From Taiwanofungus camphoratus (taxonomy: Eukaryota > Basidiomycota > Agaricomycetes > Polyporales > Taiwanofungaceae), in assembly GCA_003999685.1 (NCBI GenBank), contig CP021222.1:186001-250000 (forward strand): a stretch of 64,000 nucleotides of DNA, given 5' to 3'. Of this stretch, positions 23,462 to 32,759 are shown in pieces (within the stretch, counting starts at the first letter, position 1; every line of letters begins with the position of its first letter). Under the pieces are notes generated by a model. It worked only from the letters and a program-made list of their open reading frames with translations, was not told where the DNA came from and made no database searches. Both the position numbers and the translations under genes were made by a program.

Positions 23462-24376
23462 ATGCAGAGACTACTATCGGATCCATCCGAGGCCCAATGT
23501 CCAGACTATGCATCTCCGAGATATGCAGCTACTCGGGCATCATGTATCAATGCCAACACTACTGAGGCTCAAGCAATCCAGCTGCTGATAAACATATGGC
23601 ATGAAGCCAATCAGGTGGATAGACAACAGTGGCAAAACCAGCTAGATGAACAGGCAGCAATACTAGAAAACCACATTCATCTAGCAGAGGAAGCCGAGAC
23701 ACATCGGCGTGAAGCTGCAAAGATCGAAGAAGAAGCCACACGGAAGGAAGAACTAAAGAAGAACAAAGGGAAATACATTCCTATTCCAGACCGAAATGCA
23801 CCAATCATCACACCAGTTCTTCCGGCAACTTATGCAGTCAGGAAGATGGAAAAAGGTCTGTATGTGGAGATGTACTATTACACTAACAAGGGGCTTGACG
23901 AGGCAATCAATGTCACTGGCACAATTGATGATGAAGCAATGGTTCTCCAACAAAATGCAAATGGAACAACGGCGTGGGTACCTGCGGCCGCAACCAGAGA
24001 TGCGCATGGTGTTATCGATGACAAGGATCTGGTGTGGGAAGATTTCTGCCAGGCAGTTCCGAGAATGATCCTTGCCATGGAACAAGCTGGATGGCTTGCA
24101 GAGCGAGTCCTCATGGTCGCAACGTTCTGGGGAAATCTTCAGATTCATCCAATGCGGTCATCGAGAGATCCATTGGATCAGAAGACGCTACTGCTCTATC
24201 AAGCGGAGCAGCGGAAACTGTGGCATATGGCCATCCCCTCAGCACAGGGTGCATGGAATCTATCACGAATCAGTGAAGAGATCTTAGAAAAAACCAGGGC
24301 ACGAGTTTACTGGGAAGACCGACGACAAAAAGACAATCAGAGAGATTTGTATGTCCATAATATTCATATGCCTTAG
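23462..24376 (+). mobile_element. Gag-like part of the DIRS/Ngaro fossil
   Basis: An open region of about 304 codons with a long, charged helical stretch rich in Glu, Lys and Ala in its first third (near 23650-23770), probably a coiled coil. There is no domain I can name. Its place upstream of the reverse transcriptase marks it as the structural part of the element. Confidence 0.5.
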
Positions 24377-24722
24377 AAATTTATACTCACATTACCCCCC
24401 CCCCCCCCACCTTCTTTCAATGTCGGGATTTATCTCCCTTTTTTCATCCTATTCCATCTGCCATCAAATGTCATCTGCCATCATATGCCATCTGCCATCA
24501 TACGCCATCAATCAATGTGCCATCATGTGCCATCGCAAAGCCGAGCTGAACAGCGCAGTATGCAAAATCCGAATATGGTGATATCCTTGCCAAGACACTT
24601 GAGTCATGCCCAAAGCAGCTCGAACATTGGTCGAGTGCCATCAGATAGCCATCAGCATGCCAATGTGAGAACTGCGGCACAACCTTATCCATCTCGAAAA
24701 CAGAATTTTCAAGCCGACACAA

Positions 24723-26990
24723 GTGGACGTGTCCTCTCTGCTTGTGCCATCTGTCTTGGACGTCATCAACACCGTGTCATGGAATGCTGCGACACAAGCA
24801 TATGGGACAAAACACACTCATCTCTGGCGCAGCAAATCAACAAAGTTCTCTCGCTGCGAGACGGCCGAGCCCTATGCTTCAATTGACAACGCCCCGAAGG
24901 ATGCACAAGCAGGAACCACGACGAACGTCATTTATGCTCAGGGTGTGGACAGAACACTCACGGAGCTCAGCAGTGTCCTCGAGCAGAGAAAGCATCAACC
25001 TATCACACCGTATAAAAGAGATCATTGGAAGATTTACTTACAGAGCGCGGGACTTCTTCCGAAATATGATCTTCTACTGGCAGGCTTGCGAAACGGCTTC
25101 ATCATCAACATACCTGATATATCGCATACACAAACTCCATCTAACACAGATTCTGTACTTGATTTCTCGCATGAATTTGAAAATATTGTTGCCACGGAGA
25201 CAAGAAAAGGCCGATACATTGGTCCATTCTCAAAGGATGCACTTGAGCAGCTTATTGGGCCTTTTCAGACATCATCGTTCTCTATCATTCCAAAGCCAGG
25301 AAAGCCAGGCAAGTATCGGATTGTTCAGAATTTCTCCTTTCCTCGTCGTCCATCCGTTCAATTTCCAAACCCCTCTATCAATTTCACCATTAATTCCGAT
25401 GACTTTCCAAGCACATGGGGGACCTTCACCATCATTGCGCAACTTATTCGAGGACTACCCCCAGGTTCACAAGCAGCCACACGAGATGTGGCAGAAGCCT
25501 ATCGCACCATTCCACTTCACTACTCACAGTGGCCAGGATCAGTGGTATGTACAGGAGACAACGAGTTTCGAGTGGACACTTGTGTATCCTTCGGGAGCAC
25601 ACCATCATCAGGAGTATATGGCTATGTTGCAGATGCCGAAAATGATATTTTTAGATCACAAGGGATACTGCCGCTATCGAAATGGGTGGATGATCACCTC
25701 TTTGTTCGAATTCTTCGACAGGAGCTTCAGCAATACAACAGTCATCGCAGCGACTTACATCAAAATCCAGCCACACGAGAACGCCATCATGATGGAGGAT
25801 GCATCTGGTATGGCACAAAATCCTCAGCCAACAATGTCAGTAGGGAGTCTGATGAAGACTACACTTTCGCATGCAAAGACCTATCATCATCTTCACCACG
25901 AAGCCAGGATGAGGCCAAGTACACCTACAACTTCACTGACATTGACGCCCTTTCAAGTGACCTTGGCATTCCATGAGAGCGCAGCAAGGACATTGCCTTC
26001 GCATTTACGGCAACATTCATTGGCCTGGTATGGAACCTTACACAAGCGACAGTCAGTCTCGCAGCAACAAAGACGGCAAAATACCAACAAGCGATCCGTG
26101 ATTGGCAACATCAAAGCAGGCATACCCTTCTCGAGGTACAAAGGCTCTACGGCAAGTTGTTACATGCCTGCCTGGTTGTTCCCAGAGGACGTGCGTATCT
26201 CACTGGACTGGAGACCATGCTCGGAATCTGCTCTGATCGCCCTTTCATGCCATACGCACCTGCCAAAGGTGTCACCGCAGATCTGGAATGGTGGGCTGCC
26301 ATCCTCAGCCAGGCTGCTCCAGGACCCATACAGTCCATACCAGACAGCAACATCGAGGTCGTCGATATCGGAGCATTCTCAGATGCCAGTTCAGGCATTG
26401 GCATTGGCGTCATCATCAATGGCTGGTGGCGAGCTTGGCGGCTTATCCCAGGATGGCAAACATTGGATGGACGCAGAGATATTGGATGGGCAGAGGCAGT
26501 CGGATTTGAACTTGCAGTACGCACCCTCACCAGGACTCGCGGCTTTACGAGCCATTACAGGATATACGGGGACAACCAGGGCGTTGTTGATGGATGGCGA
26601 AACAGCCGAAGTCGCAGCAAAGCCATCAATGCCGTTTTCAAAAGAATTCATCAGTACCTCACCGAAGGCAACAATCCCGAGTGCATACACACAGCCTACA
26701 TACCCAGCAAGCACAATCCAGCAGATGCCCCATCTCGGGGTGTCTACTCATCCAAGTCCCTCCTCCTCCCACCACTCGAGCTTCCATCAGAACTCGGACG
26801 CTTTATTATCGATGCTGAAGAACCCTACACAGCTACAGAGCTACGATGCCTCCGAGAGGGACGTTATCCAAAAGCGATCGCAAAGTCAATTGCGAACGCT
26901 GTCGCAGATACTCGTGCCCGTGAACAATTTGACACGGACGACTTCCGTGACAAGTGCATCTACAGCAGTCTCCAGGATGACGACCATTGA
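24723..26990 (+). mobile_element. Reverse transcriptase and RNase H part of the DIRS/Ngaro fossil
   Basis: Cys/His clusters near 24745-24990 resemble zinc knuckles. The reverse transcriptase core follows, with SFSIIPKPGKPGKYRIVQNF, RDVAEAYRTIP and KWVDDHL, where the paired Asp are the catalytic residues. RNase H motifs appear at about 26370-26730 (FSDASSGIG, GDNQGVVDG and HNPADAPSRG). The order and motifs fit DIRS-type elements. Confidence 0.75.
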
Positions 26991-26999
26991 TGGTACTCA

Positions 27000-28188
27000 G
27001 CGTTTCTCGGCTCCCCTTCCATCATCGACATCTGCATATAACACACCAAAACCATATCGAGTAGGGTTGACTCCCATACCATCAAACTTGCGTCCCCACT
27101 GCCTTGCACGAGATCGGCTACGACTCTGGCGACCATTGACATCGCGCACACCCAAAGATCAGCAAGGGAAGCCAATCACCATAACAGATGCTGACCTTGA
27201 CCGGGTGCTAGCAGTCATTACAGTGTCATGGGCACAAGGCACTCGGGAGACGTATGGGGCAGGTCTTCTGGTATTTCACGTCTTCTGTGATACTCGCAAC
27301 ATTCCAGAGTCGCAGCGTTGCCCGGCTGGCAATGTTCTTATGTTAGCATTCATCGCAAGTTGTGCAGGAGCATATTCAGGCAAGTCGTTAGCCAACTATT
27401 TCTATGCAATCAAAGCATGGCATACCCTGCATGGCCAGCCTTGGGAGATGAACCATGCCGAAATGAATGCAGCGCTCGATGGCGCTACCAAACTTGCTCC
27501 ACCCACCTCCAGAAGACCGAAGCGTCACCCCTTCACCATTGACTTCATCACCCAGCTTCGGTCAAAACTCGATATCACATTACCACTGGACGCAGCAGTT
27601 TTCGCATGCCTGACAACGACGTTCTTTAGCATGGCAAGACTAGGTGAATTCACACTAACAAATTCCAAAGCTTTCGACCACCAGACGCACGTCACACCCA
27701 GTGATATCTCGACCAGGCAAGACCGTCATGGCTTGGACGTCACAGTCTTCCATATCCCACGCACCAAAGTCGCCGCAGTGGAAGGGGAAGATGTCTATTG
27801 GGCCACCCAAATGGGACTTGCGGATCCCGCAGCAGCACTCGCAAACCACCTCGCCGTCAACAAACCACCAAGGGATGGGCCGCTTTTCGCACGACGACAT
27901 CGACAAGGCATGGAGCCACTTACACGATCGGTTTTTCTGAAACGGCTCAACATTGCAGCGAGCGCGCTTGGAGTCGAGTCGCTCAAAGGGCACGGCATAC
28001 GGATTGGAGCTACGCTGGAGTATCTACTTCGGGGAGTACCATTTGATGTTGTCAAATCTCTCGGCCGCTGGAGCGGAGACAGTTTCACACTTTATCTCCG
28101 GCAGCATGCAGTGGTCATGGCACCATATCTGCAAGGCACCCCCATCCTGGAACCCTTCACGCGGTACACCATGCCACCTGCTCGATAA
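27000..28188 (+). mobile_element. Tyrosine recombinase part of the DIRS/Ngaro fossil
   Basis: The region shows an N-terminal SAM-like core-binding block (TRETYGAGLLVFHVFC) and a catalytic domain. The catalytic domain has the first Arg in MARLGEFT, then GHGIRIGAT (the box-II His/Arg region), LGRW, and a Tyr in SFTLYLRQH. These are the residues used by integrases of this type to cut and rejoin DNA as a circular intermediate integrates. Confidence 0.8.
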
Positions 28189-28190
28189 TA

Positions 28191-28586
28191 GACCGAGGTA
28201 CGTTTTCCCGCTCCTAACACAGGGGTATCTAACCTTCGCTTCGACGCGTCGCGAGACTCCTAATTCATGGGAATCACAGCTCACGTTAGTCTTTCTCCCT
28301 TTGCTAGGTTCGGGCTCTTGTTTCGGGTCAAAAAACCTCTGGTTTTTGCCCACATATGCTAATATCACTTATCGTTTGTATTGGCGGCTCTGCCGCAACC
28401 CATCCTTAATAACAAAGTATTATCCTACTCTCTTTCTCAAATCCACGTACTGGACGTACATAGAGGGTGCAATACTTGCAAGTCTCAGTCAGCTAAAGGC
28501 ATTACCAATCCTAAAATACTACAGGACTCGGCGGATAACGTCGGTGCCGACAAATGAGGATGAATCAGGGCAATTAGGTATCGATG
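28191..28586. other. Flank between DIRS/Ngaro element and AKR-B promoter
   Basis: No gene is seen. The first part probably still belongs to the retroelement's right end; a short AAAAACC...GGTTTTT inverted repeat sits near 28330. The start of AKR-B-specific promoter DNA is around 28580, where similarity to the AKR-C upstream region begins. Confidence 0.35.
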
Positions 28587-28606
28587 CGGAATAACAAGGC
28601 ATTCCG
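28587..28606. promoter_or_regulatory. 20-bp dyad upstream of AKR-B
   Basis: CGGAA-N10-TTCCG lies 19 bp before the TATA box of AKR-B. The matching site of AKR-C at 32677 is CCGAA-N10-TTCGG: the same symmetry with both arms changed together. It also reads as CGG-N14-CCG, a spacing that Zn(II)2Cys6 factors can use. A candidate operator. Confidence 0.4.
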
Positions 28607-28625
28607 TGTTTTTATCTCTCGCCGG

Positions 28626-28633
28626 TATAAATA
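28626..28633 (+). promoter_or_regulatory. TATA box of AKR-B
   Basis: TATAAATA about 70 bp upstream of the ATG at 28697. The same octamer lies at nearly the same place before AKR-C. Confidence 0.6.
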
Positions 28634-28696
28634 AGTGAAGCAGCCTTGGCAGCTCACCAAGCTACTATTTACCAGCTCGAATTCACATCCATTCTT

Positions 28697-30551
28697 ATGG
28701 CAACCCCTCAAACGAAGAAGATGGAATATGGTGAGATCCGTTCGCAGCTGAAAAGAACGCGTAGCGGACTATTCACTATCCTGCTCGAACGATACGTATT
28801 CAGTCCGTCTGGGAAACTCCGGACTGAAGGTCTCCAAGATCATCTTGGGTACGATGCAGTATGGCAGCTCCGGCTGGCAAGAGTGGGTCATCGGAGAAGA
28901 GAAGGCGATAGAACATATCAAATACGCGTAAGCATTGAAGATAAAACTCGAGTGCAAGGCATCGCGAGTTAAAGCCGAATTCTAGGTATGAGCATGGCAT
29001 CCAAACCTTTGATACCGCGAATGTGCGTCGTTCCGAGCGCGTGCGGCAATTCTGAATTTTCTGACCCCGGCGGGCAGATGTACTCGAACGGTCTGTCTGA
29101 GATTTTCCTCGGCAAGGCCATCAAGCAGCTCAAGCTGCCGCGCGAGGAGATTGTCGTCATGACCAAGGTGCCTGCCTCTCAAGACGTTCCCGCACTTATG
29201 AGCACGATTCGAGACCTATTGCTTTCTAGGTCTTCATGCCGATCACAAAAGATTATGGCTTGAACATTAGGGCGACAGGTAAAGATGCTGACGAGCTTGG
29301 TCTGGTCAACCAGTACGGTCTCAGTCGTAAGGTACGCATCCGAGTTCCTACACGTCGCATTCTGTAGGCCTCAAAATGGTCGTGCTGTAGCACATCTTCG
29401 ACTCGATCAAAGCCAGCCTGGAGCGTTTGCAACTGGATTACGTCGACCTATTCCAATGTGGGTGACAGTCGTCGATGCACCAAATTCCAACGTGTATGCT
29501 GACACTTCGGCAGGCCACCGATTTGATTACGACACGCCTATTGAGGAGACTGTCAGATTTTTCCTAAATGTGTTCTTGTATCAGACTCACTGACATGCGT
29601 TTCAATGGTAGATGCAAGCACTCCATGACGTGGTCAAAGCAGGCTATGCACGCTACATCGGCATGAGCTCCTGCTATGCATATCAATGTGAGCCCCGCAC
29701 GTTTCCAATGTATCAGCACTCACCGTAAGGACGCACGACTAGTCCACGCCATGCAAAGTAAGTCTCCAACGGGACTCAGTGAGCGAGAAGAAATGAATGC
29801 TGAATTTTGCCTGGAGACTACGCCATCAAGAACAACCTCACGCCGTTCATCTCGATGCAGAATCACTATAGCTTGATCTACCGCGAGGAAGAACGGGAGA
29901 TGTTTCCGACCCTCAAGGTGTGCCTGCTATGCATCAGTAGATCTCGATCACGTAACATTACTGATTCTCGGTACAGATGTTTGGTGTAGGCTCGATCCCC
30001 TGGTCACCTCTTGCACGTGGATTACTCACCCGGCCGCTCAGTGAACGGTCCACACGGGGAAGCACCGACTGGTGAGTCGTCTCACCGAGTGAGCGCGTAT
30101 ACACCGTCCTGGTCCCTTGCAAGGACAAGTAAAGCGAATGCCCCTTGCTGACCTTTTCGACCGAACAGGTTCATCAATGCCTACAAGGGCTCCGGCACAC
30201 CAGACATTGTCGACCGGTGCGTGCACTCAGTCTGACCGGCTTTCTTCCATCCTAATACGAGCGCACCGAACCACCGGCAGTGTCGAGCAAGTGGCCAAGA
30301 AGAAGGGCATCAGCATGGCGCAGGTCGCCATCGCGTGGGCGCTGTCCAAGCCGGGGGTCACGGCGCCCATCGTGGGCACGACGAGCCTCGACAACCTGAA
30401 AGACATCATTGGTGAGTCGCATACATCGAGTGTGCCGGACGATGCTGAGGTTTGACTTGGTGCAGGGGCCGCGTCCGTGACGTTGACCGAGGACGAGATC
30501 AAGTATCTGGAGGAGCCGTACCAGCCACAGTCTATTCTTGGCCATGCCTGA
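28697..30551 (+). CDS. Aldo-keto reductase AKR-B
   Basis: Fourteen exons join in phase to 347 residues: 28697-28730, 28804-28927, 28986-29022, 29078-29167, 29230-29331, 29391-29457, 29514-29551, 29612-29687, 29743-29757, 29817-29917, 29977-30071, 30169-30216, 30281-30411, 30466-30551. The tetrad Asp62, Tyr67, Lys95 and His153 is complete, so it should be an active NADPH-dependent reductase of the YPL088W-like group. The product begins [11 protein letters not shown] and ends LGHA. All introns but one share positions with AKR-A; AKR-A splits exon 13. The gene follows the DIRS/Ngaro element by about 500 bp, and its 3' half resembles AKR-E while intron 9 matches AKR-C almost base for base. Confidence 0.93.
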
Positions 30552-31560
30552 TGCGGTCGGGAGGTGAGACGTGCCAGTCGTGCAAGTATGAACCGTGCAT
30601 GGCGGGGAGCTGTGATATGTTGTGAAGATAAAAATACAGATCACCACCGTGGATTTGAGACTGCAGTTGACGATACATCGACCGAATGAGAGGACTTATT
30701 CTATCGGCTTCATCAAGAGAGATGTTTGACGTTCAGTCAGGTTTGGCCTGCCTCAAGAGATGTATATGCCTGCAAAAGCTGATGAAGCTGTTATGGCCAG
30801 AACCTTTGGCGGTCATTTGCAAGGTCATCAGTAGCAGAAGCTTGCATGACATATCACAAAATCTACTGTCAGTTGTAGATAGCGTGCAGCGTGCATTCGA
30901 ATGCAAGGAGTCGCCTGGAGACGAAAACACATAGCACCCGCCCACAGCGAGTCCATTTGTCGACTGAGCAGCATTGGATGAGGCGATAAAGACGTCAGAC
31001 CCTTGAGACAATATCTCGATGAACACGGAAGGGGCGATTCCTGGCGACGATCACAAGGCTGCCGTCTGTATGTCACAACCCAAGAGACACCTTGGATGCT
31101 TGACGGTGCTGTGGAAACAAGACCTTGGGGGCATGGTAAGCCAATCTGTTGCTGTGGTTCCCGAAGCTTGCAGCAGCCTGACCGCCAAGTTTAGGAAATT
31201 GAGATGCGGGTAGGACCCAATCTGACTCAGGCGCGTGCAGTGCTGAAGTCTATGTTCGCCATGTGGAATGACCACAGCCTGTACCAGGTATATGGACGAA
31301 GACCTAGATCATCGTCCTCAGCTGCCAGTGGAATTTGAGACCCACCATCAGGCAAAAGTTGTTCGCATATACATATGTTTTGGCACATATATCCGGTATA
31401 GATATCATGAAACCGGAGACAGCTCCTCACCTTTACTCTTGTTCCCCTCGGTAGGACAGGTACTACTAGCAACTTGGTTTTTCCCGTGTTGGGGAAGCAG
31501 AGTAGCACATGATCGGCAGGTGAAGGCATGTTCGCGTTTGAATCGGGCGCTATAGCTTGG
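30552..31560 (+). repeat. AKR-B downstream segment shared with AKR-C and AKR-E
   Basis: The 3' flank of AKR-B to about 31148 recurs, reversed, at 52860-53441 behind AKR-E, with few changes. It stops sharply after GTAAGCCAATC. A more diverged version follows AKR-C (34593-35690), in the same order, and continues to the TGTTCGCGTTT block near 31535. No conserved coding frame is evident in it. Confidence 0.65.
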
Positions 31561-32015
31561 CTATAGCCAGTGTTGTGGATGAGAGTGAAATCGATGTGAC
31601 CTAGACTCCATTCGGCGCAAGCTTAGGCATTCATCGATATCCATCTATCCAGCGTCCTTCTTCCACGGGCATTTATTATCGTGCAGCCGTTGCACCGCTC
31701 ATTACCTCGTTCATTAGCTCTAGTACTTCGATATACGGTACTGCGCCTGAATGTTCAAGTTCCAGAGGTTTCCACATATGATACAGTTGTCGACTCTGTT
31801 TAATATGCATGCCAAAAGGACGACAGGAGGCCGTCGCTGAAGTCCCACAGCCTCTGTCTACTTCTAGACCTGCCAACACAGGCAATAAGCCGTCAACCAA
31901 AGCTGCAACCTCAGACGACATGGAGGATGCAGCATAGCATTGAGCTCGTGCTGGCTGTGGCCCTGACACGGCGAAGCGGTACACTGGTAGTACACATATG
32001 ATTCAAGTGTAAGTC
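31561..32015. other. Spacer without recognised gene
   Basis: About 450 bp between the AKR-B flank and the Myb/SANT remnant. I see no domain; part of it may be lost upstream coding sequence of that remnant. Confidence 0.35.
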
Positions 32016-32019
32016 CCAT

Positions 32020-32277
32020 CTTGACAATACCCGAAGTTCCCAATTTCATGCACATGCTTTATCAACAGATTAAGGCTAACTTTAGGTTTTTGAAGGATAA
32101 GTTGGGGGTTGCCTGGGATGAGCAGAGAAACATGATTGTCGTGGATGATGCCTGGTGGGAGCGATACCTCGTAAGTATCCTGATGCTCTTCTGCCATTTA
32201 GCATTTACTTGTTGATATCATGATAGAAAAGTGACAAGTACGAGAGATTCAAAAATGCAGGCTTCCCCCAAATGTGA
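32020..32277 (+). pseudogene. Myb/SANT-like domain remnant
   Basis: Two exon-like pieces separated by a plausible 60-bp intron read IKANFRFLKDKLGVAWDEQR, then IVVDDAWWERYL, and then KSDKYERFKNAGFPQM and a stop. This is the second half of the Myb/SANT-like DNA-binding domain that is abundant in basidiomycetes and accompanies PIF/Harbinger-type DNA transposons. The first part of the domain, with its leading Trp, is not visible, and the usual sequence after FP is cut by the stop. So it is a fragment. Confidence 0.55.
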
Positions 32278-32342
32278 ATTTCTTGTGCATAGCGACTGGG
32301 TGCAAATCCTCTTAGTCAACTAAAGTCACCTACCAGCCGGTC

Positions 32343-32617
32343 GTCGCACAAAATGACGTAGCTGGCGCCTACGACGGCTTCTGCAGTCCGACAGACTGCT
32401 GATGGACAGAGTCGTAAGGCAAGCGGCGACCCAAACCGTAGGTTCGACACAACATGCAAACCCCCTCACGTGGACGCGAGAGAGAGGGGTTGGTGACAGA
32501 TGTGGCCGTTTGACGTCGGAACGAACTTGATTTTGGAATAGTCTGTTGTTACCTTTTGTGATATCCTGTTATTCACCTTCATTAGTATGTTTCTTGCCTG
32601 ACGTCATTTTGTGCGAC
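32343..32617. mobile_element. 275-bp MITE candidate
   Basis: Perfect 17-bp terminal inverted repeats (GTCGCACAAAATGACGT and its reverse complement) bound a non-coding segment. GGTC stands immediately outside both ends (32339-32342 and 32618-32621), a possible 4-bp target duplication. The superfamily is not clear from the ends. It sits about 140 bp upstream of the AKR-C start. Confidence 0.6.
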
Positions 32618-32676
32618 GGTCGGCCAGCTAGCCCACCAGAACTCCGTGCGAATGACAAAGAACTTAACTATTGATG

Positions 32677-32696
32677 CCGAACAGCAAGACATTCGG
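32677..32696. promoter_or_regulatory. 20-bp dyad upstream of AKR-C
   Basis: CCGAA-N10-TTCGG, 13 bp before the AKR-C TATA box, in the place of the AKR-B dyad at 28587. Compared with it, the second base of the left arm and its partner in the right arm have both changed, so the symmetry is kept. Confidence 0.4.
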
Positions 32697-32709
32697 TGCT
32701 CTCTCGCCA

Positions 32710-32717
32710 TATAAATA
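32710..32717 (+). promoter_or_regulatory. TATA box of AKR-C
   Basis: TATAAATA 50 bp upstream of the ATG at 32760. Confidence 0.6.
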
Positions 32718-32759
32718 AGATGCATTTCTGCGAGACCGTTGACTCAGATTTACAATAGT

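Larger units (their letters stand above)
23390..28190 (+). mobile_element. DIRS/Ngaro-type tyrosine-recombinase retrotransposon fossil
   Basis: In order there is a Gag-like region, a zinc-knuckle region, a reverse transcriptase with RNase H, and a tyrosine recombinase. The combination of reverse transcriptase, RNase H and tyrosine recombinase defines the DIRS order; Ngaro-like members are known from basidiomycetes. The RT/RH and recombinase parts lie in different frames, an overlapping arrangement that the family is known to use. The coding part looks nearly whole, with perhaps one or two breaks, which suggests moderate age. I could not find the split direct repeats expected at Ngaro ends, so the outer borders are approximate. 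Confidence 0.8.

Noticed and set aside
24742-28188. A single open frame of 1148 codons spanning the retroelement
   Set aside because: Only its last third is meaningful (tyrosine recombinase). Over the RT/RNase H region the real coding signal is in another frame, so the first two thirds are a shadow and it is not one large protein.
30227-30647. Minus-strand frames of 91-131 codons over the AKR-B 3' end, with copies at AKR-E and AKR-C
   Set aside because: They are antisense shadows of exons 13-14 of the aldo-keto reductases. They recur only because the genes recur.
30660-31148. A hidden small gene in the AKR downstream segment, because it is conserved in three places
   Set aside because: The segment is duplicated together with the genes. 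Its short frames are not kept between the diverged AKR-B and AKR-C versions, so conservation reflects copying.
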